From contig VFFE01007914.1 of the NCBI GenBank assembly GCA_008921705.1, forward strand, positions 248,001 to 312,000: a stretch of 64,000 nt of DNA, given 5' to 3'. The notes beneath the pieces were generated by a model, which had not been told where the DNA came from, searched no databases, and was given only the letters and a program-made list of their open reading frames with translations. Of the stretch, positions 49,060 to 61,880 are shown piece after piece (within the stretch, counting starts at the first letter, position 1; every line of letters begins with the position of its first letter). The DNA is from Burhinus oedicnemus. Its lineage: Eukaryota > Chordata > Aves > Charadriiformes > Burhinidae. Made by a program: the position numbers and the translations under genes.

Positions 49060-49477
49060 TGTCATAGTTTAGCCTCAGCCAGCAACAAAGAACCACATGG
49101 TCTTTTCGCTCACTCCCCCCCTGAGCAGCGGGTTAAGGTGGAGAATTGGAAGCAAAAGGCAAAACTTGTGGGTCAAGAAAAAGGCAGTTTAACAGAACAG
49201 TGAAGGAAAGAGGAAAAGAACAACAATAATACTGATAGAGGAATATACAAAACATGATTAATGTACCACCACTCACTGACTGAACCCGGGAAGCCCCCAG
49301 CCCACTCCCAAGTGGTAATTCCTGCACCCTGCTCCCCAGCCAGCTCCCTGGCTATATACCGTGCATGATATCACATGGTATGGAATACCCCTTTGGCTAG
49401 TTTGGGTCGGCTGACCTGGCTGTGTCCTGTCCCAGCTCCTTGTGAAAATTAACCCTATCCCCACTGGGAGCAGGACA
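49060..49477 (-). mobile_element. solo LTR of an endogenous retrovirus (bird ERV-L/ERV3-like)
   Basis: A 418-bp sequence bounded by the short inverted repeat TGTC...GACA, with near-identical 5-bp flanks (GAGGC at 49055-49059, GAGGT at 49478-49482) that fit a target-site duplication. Reading the minus strand, the order is a 5' end TGTCCTGCTCCCAGTGGGGA, the phrase GGTATTCCATACCATGTGAT, a TATA box in CGGTATATAGCC, then TTCTGTTAAACTGCC and a CTATGACA end. I recognise this as a very common avian ERV LTR; typical copies have a longer section between the GTTAATTTTC and the AGCTGGGACAGGACACAGCC parts, so an internal deletion is likely. No internal viral genes flank it, so it is a solo LTR left by recombination. 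Confidence 0.85.
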
Positions 49478-49489
49478 GAGGTGGACTAC

Positions 49490-50795
49490 AGGTGTCCACT
49501 AGTACACAGAACAAATATTTCATGAAAAGAGTCTCTATAAATCCTCCGCAGTCATATATCAGTTTTTCTTCCATTCCAACTTCAGCTAACATTTATCTGT
49601 CTGTATATTTATATCTTTAGCTATATCTTCATATGTACCTTTTAAAATCAAACTTTCAAATGGTTAGCAAAAGCATCATAATTAACTTATTTTACCACTC
49701 CAAGACAAGAATACATCTTTAATTTTTTGGTAAAATATAAGCTGTCTTACCTTTTTCAGATAATGTATTTCTATTTTTCTCAGCCCAGCTTGGATTTTTA
49801 GAGTTGTTGGCAAACCCCTTTTTATTTTTCCTTAATGCATTTTTAAGCAGTACTTTTTTACCCTAGTCTAGGGGAGTGCACTGAGTTCCTTTGTCTTATT
49901 CTCAGAGACAGAAGCACAAGAACATGGCAGAGTTATATGAAAGAGGCATGAAGAAGTAACCTTCACTAGCCCTGACTCTATGGAGCATATTTTGAATTGT
50001 GTGTACCTGCTGTGCCACCCCTCAGCCTCCCTTCACCCTATTTACATTGTAGTTGCCCAGCTTTGACAACTTCTATGTATTACCAGGGTGTTGATGTGTG
50101 GCACCATTTTTATGACTTCTTTCAGTTTGCTTTGATCTCATAGCTCTTATCCTCCAGAGAGTTCCATTGCAAGTCAAAATACAGGGCAAACATTTTTCAT
50201 GTGGTTGATATAGAACATATATTTGCAACTTGCCTTTCCAAGGGTATATTGTATGCAATAAAGGCAGCAAACAAATAATGCCTTCCACAGCAAAACATGA
50301 GGGAGGGCTTAGGAAGGTTGGTCTGTGTCTGTTCCATTTGAGATCAGTAGCTGGAGAAATTTGATTTGTGCCACTGACAATAACTGTTCATTTTAATCTG
50401 GCTAATGCATTCAAACTTCACAACGACGGTGCGTTACAAATGCAGCATAAGGAACTGCTGCATTAAGCATTATTCAAGTTGTAAAGTCAAGCATTTAAAT
50501 GTTAGGAACCACTGGAATCCATGGGGGCTATGCATCATTAATTTGGTCCTCCTCTGTCTGGATGGGTTTAGTAACCCCCATGCAATTTGCAAGGAGATGA
50601 GGCTTATTTGTTCCCAGCGTTGTTATCCCATTTATAACAGCAGGACTTATCTCAACTGAACTTCACCAGGAAAGGATCTCAGAGGTGGTACTTTCTTATA
50701 AATTTCATTAAAATGGTCTATTTGGTGAAACGAGGGAAGGACTCAAGCTCAACCTGGACTAGGTGCTTGAGATCTAGATTCATGAAAAGACAGTT
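49490..50795. other. AT-rich non-coding sequence
   Basis: No gene or repeat recognised. Confidence 0.5.
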
Positions 50796-50796
50796 T

Positions 50797-51477
50797 TTAC
50801 CTATCTCCTAACTTTTTTCTACAAGAGTTGCTACGCCATTGTGTGGGATAGATCTTCCCTGGGGCTGCACATCGTTCTTGTTTTGGTCTCCTCCTTCCCT
50901 CATTCTCACCTAGCCCAGCTAAGCTTTCCCTCTGGGGTCTGAATCCTTGTGTGAGCTCAGTGTCCTGTGCCAACCAGACCCCACTGCTGCTGTGTGCCAG
51001 CTTTGATTCTGCAAAGCCTTTTGGACCATTTGCTTTTCTTGCTCTATGATTGCTCCTGTTTTTTCTGGTTTGGGTCCTACTGGGAGAAATACACCTAGCT
51101 TGGAGGAAAAAAGGATCCCAGCTCTCTCCTGGCTGCTGGTCTCGCACCAGTCCTGTGCAGCTGAAAGCAGGTATTGCAGACAACATCTGGTTGAACTCCA
51201 GCAGGTCCTTGCTTCTGGAGGCCTGGCTGGTTGCTCTGTGAGTGTAAGGCATATACAATCTCAACACCACCAGGGGCTTGATAAAGTTAAGGGAGAATAA
51301 CTTCCTCAGAGGTTTAGAGCTGTTAAAATTGAAAACACCTCCACTAAGCATGTATAAAACTGCAGTACACCACAAACGTAAGAACTGACCAGATCTGCAT
51401 GGATTTTCCAGGGTATGGCAAGAAGCTCTTAAAAGATATTTAAATAAAATCACATTTTTGAAAATTCTCCATGTCAT
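50797..51477 (-). other. unrecognised 226-codon open frame
   Basis: The longest ATG-initiated open frame of the window. It spans a locally GC-richer block (about 50.85-51.26 kb). The predicted product has no signal peptide, membrane segment, repeats or catalytic motif that I can name; the middle is rich in Q, S, R and G. The first 60 residues come from AT-rich DNA of different composition, which argues against one real exon. Third-position GC is not clearly raised by hand count. A compositional coincidence or an unrecognised old retroelement is more likely than a gene. Confidence 0.2.
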
Positions 51478-51479
51478 CA

Positions 51480-52980
51480 GGTCATCTAAAGCTGGAAAAA
51501 GAACAGTTACCTGGATTTAATGAAAAATAACTTGACACCTCTCTTAATATTCAAACAAAATGGCTTACCTGGTTCTGGAGCATCTCCCAAAATAGTTAGC
51601 CTGGGTAGATGTATGGCATGAGAAATTTAACTACAAGTAGATTGGCAAAATTAAGAGAAACAAGATTGTAGCCTTGGAAGTTTTGGGCAATTTCTCTGTC
51701 AGGCAGGGCCAGTTACATTGCTTGTACAAATGACAGTACTTCATCTCCAGCAATTGAATATTATAGATGATGCCTTCAAATACTATTTTAAAGGTGCCTG
51801 TTAGTATATAGATGCATTAATTTTATATTACGGTCTATCTACTGAAGGCAGATGTCATTACTTCTGTTTTACATCAGTGTGAGTGGTAAAAGGGGCAGTA
51901 AGACTTCCGGAATTCAGCAATCTAAAAATAGTCAGGATGAATATTCCATGTTTATTGTATTATTTTTTATTTATAAATGTATGTTTTGTATTATTGCATG
52001 GAGCAAGTGTAGGTAAAGGTAATGACCTTGCCTCCAGTGTCTTAAAAATTAGGCAATTTACAAACAGACAAATGAAAAATTAATTTGGAATCACACAAGA
52101 AACACAAGTATTTACCATATGGTTTTTATCTCTATGTTATTGTTCTTAGCTTTTAAAAATCTATCTGTTTTGCTTACTTAAAGGAAAGAACTATTGTTAA
52201 TATGTTTTTGAAACCAGTAATTCTTCTTCTGAGACCCAGGTTCACTGAGAGCAGATCTCAACACCTGCAAGATAAGAAATGCAGAGAAAGACTTAGCTCT
52301 TATTAAAGAAAACATTGCCATCAATGTTTTCTACTGTGAAAGCGACATAGGATGAAAATATGCGAGGAAATTTGGGGACGATGGTGGATTTTTCCCTCCC
52401 ACTGTAAAGCCATAAAAATGATAGTGTCAAGAAACGTAGCCTATGTAAACAGAAAATTTAATTGCATTTAATTGTAACTGTTCAGTGGTGGAACATTTAA
52501 ATCCAAAAGAGAGCCTATAATTGTTTCAGTTGCATTGACTGACTTTAATTAACATTGAGTTATATGTAAATGTACAAAACTGTCAATGAAAATGAGTGGA
52601 CCTTTTTAAGGTGGAATGCAATGCACATAACCATAGTAGTAGAAGAGAAGAGCTTTGATGCTGTGAAAAATAAGGAAAAAAAAAAATCTTACCCAGTTTT
52701 TAGGTTAATTCAGGCAGTTAGTATGTAAGCTTTCCTTGCATTCCTTTTTATTTACTTTCCCACAACAGAGATGAATGAATTTTTAAAGTCTGTATGCTGC
52801 TGAGTTTAACGTTTATATGGAATGGCTGAAAGAAAGTCTTTTAATTCAGAAATGCATTCAAACTACTTATGCTTTCTTATCTATCTTCACTTAGACTCAG
52901 ATTTGAAATCCACTAAGTCAACTGAAAAATCTCACACTGAGTTTAATGGACAAGGACTCAGGCCCTTATAGTGTGGTCAT
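51480..52980. other. AT-rich non-coding sequence
   Basis: No gene or repeat recognised. Confidence 0.5.
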
Positions 52981-52997
52981 TACCAGAATCTCTGATT

Positions 52998-53083
52998 CTG
53001 CAACTGACTCCATGTGGGAGTCAATTGAAGTCAATGAGGCTTCAAGAGGGCAGCTGAATTTGTCTATGCAAAGTCAATTGCAG
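52998..53083. mobile_element. possible MITE relic with 12-bp inverted ends
   Basis: CTGCAACTGACT (52998-53009) and the reverse complement of 53072-53083, CTGCAATTGACT, agree at 11 of 12 positions. Between them lies TCAATTGAAGTCAATGAGGC, like the 'CATTGAAGTCAATG' core of palindromic short repeats in turtles and birds. Outer ends are too decayed to fix a target duplication. Confidence 0.45.
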
Positions 53084-53099
53084 GACTTATGCCTTTGTA

Positions 53100-56000
53100 A
53101 CTAAGCATTGTGTTTGCATCAAAAATGCATTGATCTACGCCACAAAGAACATAATAGGGGCCTCTACTCTCAAGGTAGTATTTCTCTTCTCCTGCCATGT
53201 TTCATCGTGATGTTTCCTAATTCATATGTATACATGCTCTGTTTTTTAGGACGTTTTTAATATGATGTGGGTTACTACATTCATTTTTGTTAGGACTTTG
53301 AAGATGATGTGCCTGTTTACTGAGCTTTTTTAAAAGAAAATGGTGATGAAAAGGAGATTTGTAAATACATTACTACTCTATAAGCAACATGAAAATAATA
53401 AAAAATTGTGTCAAAAACTCTGTTATATATACTAATGGTTTGAAAGGTAAATAGTCTGAGTTTTATCTAATAGGTTGAGGTAATTGAAATGCAAGGGAAC
53501 TTTGGGTTTTTTTCCTATTTTTTATCCCTTCTGAGTAAGAGGGGAAGAAATCATTAAATGAAACTTTTTATCTTCATCTGTACAATGGAGAAATGTGTGG
53601 TTACCCAAAACTTTAAAAGACACTCAGGATGACAGAGGTTTTTTTATACAACAGGATTGGACAATTCTCTACGGTGAATTGTTTTTCAGACTTAAGGCTT
53701 CAGACTTTGGTTGTCACACAGGGATTTTTGTATTTTCCTCTTCTGATTTGTCTAACCCAGAGGTCATTAGACACTTCCCCATGATGTGAAAAGAAGGTTC
53801 AAGCTCCTCAGCTGCCTGAAAATGTTTAGAAAAATGGACTGAAGTTGGTTGCTTGCAAAAGCAGGGTATTGGGAAAGAGGGAGAAGGCAAAAGGAACCTT
53901 CTTGACTTAAGCTTGCTGTACTGAACAGAGGTTCACTAGATAAATAGTGAACATCATTAAAAACATTACAGTTTGTTTGAGCTCCGCACTAAAATCTGAC
54001 AATGAGCTACAAAGGACTTTTGGGAAAGGGGGCAGCAGCTGATGAAGTTCATTAGGAGTGCAGAGCCAGTATAGGAAGAGAAGTCTTTGTTGATACCTTC
54101 CCTACTAATTCTTGACTGCCTTATTGGTCCTTTGGTAACATTGGATAGTTGAGTATTCCTTCCCCCCTGTTTTCGCATTTCCGTGAAATTGTGTGTCAGG
54201 TTGAGCGTAGACAGGGTATAAGTAGAAAGGAGGCTAGAAGAAAGTTGTTGTTACAGTGGGTAAGTATAAGTCTTAAAGACTGCTGGAAGGCTTCTAAAAG
54301 TTTATTTGTTTTCCCAAAGACCAGCTTATATAGTATTGTTAATAAACACCATTTACCATTTTGGCTGTTTGAGTGTGTTTGGTGTCAAATGTATTTATTA
54401 AGCAGTGTTTTAATTGTAACTAAAATGTATTTTAATTAATATGAGCAAAGATCAGTACAGACCTTTGAGACATCAAATAGGAAAGTGTTGGATCTTTCTC
54501 CAGCTTCATAACAGAGCCATTACTAATGACTTTTGATTACCAGACACAAACAGCGGGCACAGACGTCAGGCCCATTTTTAATGGTCACTTTTCAGGCAGG
54601 CAGAGATACTGCTTTCCCTGCTGAAAAATACCATGACAGACTGTCCTGGATGCATAACAGCAGGTTGGGGAGAAAACAGCCTTTGGGAGATTGGTGAAGT
54701 CTGAAACTTTATAATACGATAACAGAGAAGAAAAACTTCTCCCAAATCTTGCCACAGAATCTGTGGGGAAGCCACAGAGGAGGAATGAGATGGCAACAGC
54801 TGATGTTACTAGCAAAGAGAAAGTCCATCTTCACTTTGTGGATGTGAAAGCAGGACTCACTGGCTTTCTAAACATTGCTCTACAGGCATCCAAAAAGCCT
54901 GCGTTTGTGGTTTGAATCTAGCCTATCCTAAAATACATGTTAAACAGTATTTCATGTTAAAATTGAATGTCCGGATACTGACTCTTCCAGCTCGTGTGCA
55001 GCTTTAGGTACCCATTTGTGTTTAAGTAACTATGCAACTGTGACCAGATGAAGGGCTGCAGTATTTTTTTAAGCAGCCTGTAGGTTTTTATTAAAAATCA
55101 AAAGACTGTCTTGAAGTGGTTGCCTGTAATTAGGAAAACTAAATTAACAACTTAGTAATTGCGGATCGCCTATATTATGATGCAAATTTTTTTTTCATTT
55201 TTAAGATTTTATAGCTAGAGATTAGAAAAATTTCAATGAGATATACAAGCACCATATTTATTTTCTGGTAATGTCACAAACTCCTTCAAAATTTCAGGTT
55301 AATTTCCAGATGATATAGAGCTTTTTCTTTTTATTACTGGTTGTTAACAGAATCTTTCCCTCTATCCTTCCAGTGCGAGCTTTTGAAACCAGACCATGCA
55401 ATTCCTGGAACAGGAAACCTGCAACATTGTGGGTGCTTTGGGGTACCACGCTGCGGGTGGCATTTTTGTAGACTTGTATTTTGATTCATTGTACACTTTG
55501 TTGACAAGTCCTACGATGTTACCCATTTATCATTAGATCTCCATGAATTCAAAGAGAGGATAGCAACTTCCCAAAATATTTATCTGAATGTCCAGAATAG
55601 AGTACATAATTTTAAGTTCATACAAGACCTTAAAGTAAAATAAAAAATATTCATAAAAGATCTAGGCGAAGTAAATATAGACAACCACACCTCATTTACT
55701 TAGGGATGTCATGTGATGATTGGATGACATTAGTTGAAACGGTAACCAACCACTCTGGGAGGGCAAGTGTTGGGAATTGTCTTTCCAATGGACTTGAATA
55801 TTGTAAGAAGCATTTTATCTTGTTTGATGCTGCCAGCTTTAATTAGTCCTGATGGGAACAGGGTGACAATGTTTATCCATTTTGATGTTTGACTGGTGTA
55901 TTTCTGCATCTTTTTAAGACCCCTCTTGGCATGTATGCATGCAATTTTCACAACTTTCTTTCCCAGATTTGCTCTGTTGATGGACCTGTTAGTGTTAAAC

Positions 56001-56280
56001 ATGCAGTATTCAGCCACATGGCCCAGCTTTTTCTTGCTGTTGGAGTCAGTCCAGAATGTTACTCTGCAATCTTCCTTCTGGCCCCATTAATCATGGGTTT
56101 TTTGGTTTGTTTTTTTTTTTGTTTTCTTGAAAGTGTTCATTTATAAAATCAGATTTGTCCTGATTTTAAGCCAGTTTATCCTATATCCTGTTGTTTTTTC
56201 CTTCTTTTAAAAGCACTTACTAACTGGTTTCTTCCTTTGTTTGTGTCAGACACTGCCTTCAAGGTCTGAAGTTTTCTGTG
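53100..56280. other. AT-rich non-coding sequence
   Basis: No gene or repeat recognised. Long T-runs occur near 55187 and 56110. Confidence 0.5.
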
Positions 56281-56479
56281 GTGCATTCATGATATCCTAA
56301 GGTCCCCATGCGTGCTCCATCATTCTTTCCAGATGTAGTTCTTGTTTCCTCTGGCTGTTCTCCACCACAAACTCTACCAGACAGTACTTTATACACAGAC
56401 ATGTTCCGCCATGTACCTTCTCTAGTGTACACATACACACAGCTGCTGCAGCAAGGGATATTTTTGGTGGGAGGGGAAA

Positions 56480-56890
56480 AGAGAATATGGGACTCAATCT
56501 CCTTGCATCCTCTCCTGCCTCAGCAGTTACCAGGAGCAGCAAGAGTGGGACAGCCCCATGAGGAGGCCTTAGCTGGGAGCCAGGCACGACTCCCAACATC
56601 GGCAGGGCCCTTGCCTACAGGACCCAAGCCAAGGTGCAGGCATGGACAGGGTCCATCTCTAATACTGTGATCATCAAGCAAAGGACAGGTGACAAGTCTG
56701 GTCCAAGATCAAGCTGGAAGCCCAAGGAGCAAGTCAGGAATGGCAGGGAACATGTCCCAGGGCAGGCGTGGGTGCCCTGATCTGAGCCTGAATGGAGTCA
56801 CTCAGGTCATTGGCTGAGAGGGCCTGGCTGGGCGTCCCAGTGGGGCCAGTCAGGGAAAGGGTGCCCATCAGCGCAGTCAGGCTTCTGACA
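56480..56890. other. GC-rich stretch, unidentified (repeat-like)
   Basis: Rich in CAGG/GGTCCA/CAAG words (for example GACAAGTCTGGTCCAAGATC, AGCCCAAGGAGCAAGTCAGG) with few CpGs. The phrase style resembles decayed minisatellite or LTR sequence of birds, but I cannot name a family. Overlapping open frames on both strands (56308-56670 plus, 56297-56599 minus) have no known domain. Confidence 0.35.
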
Positions 56891-56894
56891 GTAG

Positions 56895-59800
56895 TTATGG
56901 CTGTTTTCTTTTCTGAGGACTATCTTTTAAAGGGGAAGGGAAAAGGTAACCTTTCTGCTAAAATGTGCTGCTTTATGGTTTCTGTGGCTAGGGGTTGCTT
57001 GGATGCTGACTTCTTGTCCCTCATCCATTTAATTTTGCCTCAGTAGCTGACTATTTATCACTAGGCTGTCATTCTCTTTCCTTCTGCTCAATTATCACTT
57101 GTAATAACCTTCAAACAAACTCTTGCAACTACAATAACAGCTAGCAAAGCACTAAACAACATCCTTATTCAAGTCTTTCAGCACAGCAAGGATTGGTTCG
57201 TTCTTTAAGACAAATCTCACAAACTCTTGTCTCACTGCTATATCTTATTTATCAGGTTGTTTATGTGCTAATAAAGAAACTTTCTTCTGAGGAATATTGG
57301 CAATACCCAGTTCCTTTATTAGTGTCTTTCATGAAAGGTTAGTATTGACAAGTACCACAAGAAGTAGAGGTGTGTAAAGATTGTCCAGGCTGCTCATTCA
57401 GCTTCTGTTCCACTCACTAGCGTGACAGTATTTTTTCTGCATTTGAGAAAATTTTGCTTTGGATGTTTCAGTGGATATCTGTAGTTTTCTTTGTGTGCAG
57501 CTGACGGCTGTCTGTGGGCTTACAAGACAGGAGAGAACATGATCACATCAGCATTGCAAAAGGGATAGAGAGAAAGTTTTATGAGTCCTAACTCCGTGAT
57601 GTACCCTGGATACTTGCGGTACAGCCTCTGATGTGACACAATTTCTTTTAGATATATCTTTATCTGGAAGTGTGTTTTCCCAAATTCACACAGGGGAAAA
57701 TACAGGAAATTGGATGTCATATATAAAAATCCAATTGAACTGGCATGAATGGATTCTTTAAATGCTCTGGGTAACCTGGCGTGGCCTATGACTAATAGCA
57801 AAGATCAAGCTCTTCATCTGCAATCAGTCAGTTCTACTGATGGTTGTCTGCTAGGATACAAAGCACTGGAGTACTAAGGCACTGGGTATGCTCAGACAGG
57901 AGAGCTGAATCCTTTTGGGTTCATTTCTGAACAGACATTGATTTTGGTTTTGAGGACAACCTCAAGATGTTTTAGAAGACAGCAGTGGCTTACCCACTGA
58001 GATCCAAAGCATTATTCCCTTTACGCTTTCCTGGATAAGGGAAATAAGAAAGACAAATGGTCTAAAGCACCAGGGACTGTTCCATGGAGGTGCCTGTGTC
58101 CTGCTGCCTTCACTGAAGAGCAACCAAATAAAAAAAACTCTTTCAGCATCACCTAATGACTTCAGCAGTGAATTTTTGGTCCATGAATACTAGTTCTTTT
58201 ACCCGGTAGCACCTAATCTTCAACATGAACTGGCCAAGTCCATTTGCCTTTTGATACTTTCATTCCAAAAGACTGGTTTACTCAATGGAAAATTCTGGAC
58301 TTTTTTCTCAGTTAGTCATCATGCGACATGCCTGTGCTAAAATGTGGATGCATTTGTCAGTATGTCTATGCTACAGACGCACTCTTCTTTTGCCACATCT
58401 TACTCCCTTCTTTCCCAGCATGTTAATGTTGTTTTCTTTTTCTTGATACCTTTTGTGTTTCCTTATTGCTAATAATACCTATTTTACTTTTCATGCCAGT
58501 TAAAAGGATATCTCAGCTTGCTAACTGTTAGAGAACAAAACCTCTGCTTATTTACAGACTCACATAATCAGATTTGTTTTGTTGTATAAGCACATCCTTT
58601 TTTTAAGTACATTACTAGACTGCACTGTTTCCCCTTTCTTTATCATTGATTGAATTGGTTATTTAGTGACAAATATCATAATAATTCTACTGATGTTTAT
58701 GGAGCTGCAAAGGAGTATTCAGGTTTTTTACTGCCTTAGAAAAAGACTTTATTTTAGTTTTACGCTGCACAGTTTTCTTGGTAAACTGAACAAAAAAAAG
58801 AGAAAACAGTAGGAAATCTGTAGTTGGTACTGACAGATCAATGGAGTGAGATTATTCCTATAGACTCTGGACTTGCTGTGTGTTTAAAGATAAAAGGTAA
58901 CATAATTGCACATTTTTTTCATGGTCTTACTGTACAAAGAGAATGTATTTTTGTAAATAGGGTAATATTTTGCTGAATGGAGCTGCAAGCGTTCTCAGCA
59001 ATTGCACTTGTAGAAATATTTAGGTATTGGCATAAGGTTTTGTACAGGTTTTCCAAAAATTGGAAACTGCTCTGCCACTAAAGTCAGTATGGCTATGTAT
59101 ATATTTTTATTTCATCTCAATTTTCAGATCATTGAAGTATCTGCCAACAAGATACCTCTTTCCAGCAGGTGGAAAATTATTCTCTGAATAAAGCAACATC
59201 ATGCTGTGCCTCCCATCAAATCCTCTGACAGTGAGAAGAAACTTTAAAATTGTCATTAAAAAATGTTCCCACAATTCAGCAGTGGATTTACCAGTTTCCA
59301 TTTAATTTTCTAAAACTGTGGTCTTACTGAAAATTACATTTGAATTGCCAAGAGGTGCCAAAAATCAAAGGACGTGCAGCAGTGGTGTTCAGGTGCAGAT
59401 ATTAGTTTGACTTTTTGGAACAGTCATCTTTGAGAAATTTTAGTGTTTGTCAATGGAAATATGCATTTTGTTGTTTCCTTGCATAGGGTCTGATACAATA
59501 CTCTTAAAAAAACATTAAGCTTTACTAGAGACTTTAATACAGTTTGGATTAGGAGCTTCATTCATGAATGTCCTGTACATTTGCAGATGATAAACATTTT
59601 TTTTGACCTATCATTTGGTTGCAGATTGTCCTATGAAAAACCACTGCAGAACAAATCCTCTATTGGAAACAGTGATGTTGTAGCATTTCTTCTAAACAGA
59701 AGCATGTTTAATGGTCAATAAAATGAGCTCTTGGCAGACATTCAATTTGATGATTAAAGAATTCCTGCCTTTACAATAACAATGTTATAGTAGAAAATAG

Positions 59801-61015
59801 CATTAGGAAACTGACTGCACTGATTGGTTTGCAATGAGTCATAGGTATGCAATTATGGCTCTGTAATTGCCCAGGCATGACATCATAAAGCAAACTGTCA
59901 CAATACAGACTTAAAAATTATTTTAAAAAATTATGGTTGGTTAGTTTAAAAAAGGCCAGTATCCTGTGAGTATCCTGTGTGTTACATGTCTTTTGCATGG
60001 TTAGAAGTATCTATTAGTAGGTGGAAGTTTCCATTGTAAGCCTTTGTGGGTCATTTTGCTGAAATCACTTTTACGGACATGAAAAAATAAAAAAAAATTG
60101 AAATTAAAAAAGATGGGTGGGAGACCTATGTAGTTTTCTCTGAGGGCAGAATGTTTTCTGTGGGTCTAGCTTTTACCTGCTTTCTATCAAAGGCCACGAA
60201 AGCCTGAAGTATGTGGCTGGATCTAGCTGACTGCTTTTGCCATTGCTCTGTAATCTGAGAGCTCAGAGCACTGGCAGATTTAGTATTTGATGACATCTTC
60301 CAATGTACTTCTGAATTCCTATATTAGGCTTCTAATTGCCAAACTATGGTGCTCAAAATTCCTACCCTCCTCATGACTAAATCCAAAGGTGCCAAATAGC
60401 ATTAACTGCTTCACGCTTCACCAGCTTTTAAGTGGTTCCCTGAATATGTCCTATGATATTACAATGAAGAAAAGAAATATATTAAAGGATGACACCACTC
60501 TATCTTAACTCCTCTGTCCATCTTCAATGCAGAACTTCTGCTTGACCAACTTCAGTCTCCTGCCTGCCTGTCTTCTCATTTTAAGACAATATTATTAAAA
60601 GGTTCACATTGCTGACCTAATGTATTTCATATGGACATAGATATCAACATCAGAGCCCTGTTGCTTCTTCTTGTTCTTCTAGCCTATTCATGATTTTTCC
60701 TGTAATCAATCCCTGAAATTTTTATGGGTATCCTAAAGCCATTTTAAGTGGACTGCACTAGCCAGCAACAAGTCAAAGGAATATGAATACCAGAGGCAAC
60801 AGAAGAAATACCTAAGATTTACTTTAATTACTCTCTCTCTTCTGTCATTGTTTGAGGTAAAAATGTTAGCACTGCACTTTTTTCTAAATTCAAAGGGTAT
60901 CTAAAATTCAAAAGGAAACAACTTTCTAATCCAAAACATGATTTTGAGCAAAAGAAATAGTTTTTCAGCTCAGCCCACGTGTGGAAGTGAATCTGCTGAA
61001 GTTTTTCGGAAAAAT
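56895..61015. other. AT-rich non-coding sequence
   Basis: No gene recognised. At 59776-59788, ATAACA-A-TGTTAT gives 6-bp inverted arms that resemble opposed SOX-type sites; this lies in a repeat-free stretch (59.56-59.93 kb). Confidence 0.45.
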
Positions 61016-61019
61016 GTGA

Positions 61020-61036
61020 GAGACAGACAGACAGAC
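61020..61036. repeat. (GACA)4 microsatellite
   Basis: Four tandem AGAC/GACA units. Confidence 0.9.
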
Positions 61037-61084
61037 CATGGTCAAAACCACACTAAAATCTCAGTACTCTGAGGGTAAGCTATA

Positions 61085-61132
61085 TTGAGTTGAATATCAT
61101 GCATGAGGGTCTTAACCACTGGGCTATGGAGA
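61085..61132 (-). mobile_element. tRNA-derived SINE head relic
   Basis: On the minus strand CCATAGCCCAGTGGTTAAGA holds a good A box (TAGCCCAGTGG, 61126-61116). About 20-30 bases on, GATATTCAACTCAA may be a decayed B box. It abuts the CR1 tail at 61146. Confidence 0.5.
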
Positions 61133-61145
61133 CTGTCTCTTTTTA

Positions 61146-61210
61146 ATCATAGAATCGCCTAGGTTGGAAAGGACCTTCAAGATCATTGAGTCCATTAATC
61201 ACCCAATGCA
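61146..61210 (-). mobile_element. CR1 LINE 3'-tail fragment
   Basis: AATCATAGAATCGCCTAGGT, then TGGAAAGGACCTTCAAGATC and ATTGAGTCC: the reverse complement of a CR1 3' UTR and tail (GGACTCAATGATCTTGAAGG ... ATTCTATGATT). Only the last 65 bp or so are present, so this is a very short 5'-truncated insertion. Confidence 0.9.
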
Positions 61211-61880
61211 CTAATATAATTCAACATGAGCTGGTGCAGAGCTTGTGCTGTTCATGTTCTGTAGTTTTGACTCTGCTTATGAAAAAATTTTCCAACAAAG
61301 CATTCATCAATACCTACCACAATTCTGTAGAAGAAAATTGAAACTTGGAAAAATCTTTGCCAACCTTGTCAGCAACTTTTTCAGTGCTTATCTCCAGCAT
61401 CCAAAATGACCCCTTTCAGGTTTGATCAAAGAGCACTGGTTTCTTCATTCTTCCTGGATCCAAAAAAGTCTGTGTTAAAATGTTGCTCTGGTCTTTTCGT
61501 GATGAAAGGGTAGGACAATAAAAGCAGTTAGCTGGTTTTGTTCCATTGTCTTTTCTGGAAAAGGAACAAGAAAGGGCTCCATAAACAGGATACAAAGCAG
61601 GGTCCAAGCCTTAGTCCTCGCTTGGTATTGAGAAGAACAAATATGAAATGCTGGGACCAACAAACACATGCTTTTCATGCAGTGCCTCTGTTTGGGGGTG
61701 GGTGAGAAGAGGCAGTGGTGGGAGGAAAGCATTGTATCATGCTGTTGAGGTAGATTTCACAGGGCTAGTGAGCCTTGGAGCCCTGACTCTCTCAATTTCA
61801 GTCCTAATTAACAGCCTAGGCTTCTGATTTCTGACATTTCTTTCTAGAAACTGTAGTTCTGATGCTAAATCCTTTACCTC
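61211..61880. other. non-coding, possible 5' part of the retroelement relic
   Basis: All frames are broken and no motif is recognisable. It might hold the decayed upstream part of the RT relic that follows. Confidence 0.3.

Noticed and set aside
51267..51277. CTCF-like core CCACCAGGGGC
   Set aside because: One G short of the usual core and without the rest of the motif; too weak to call.
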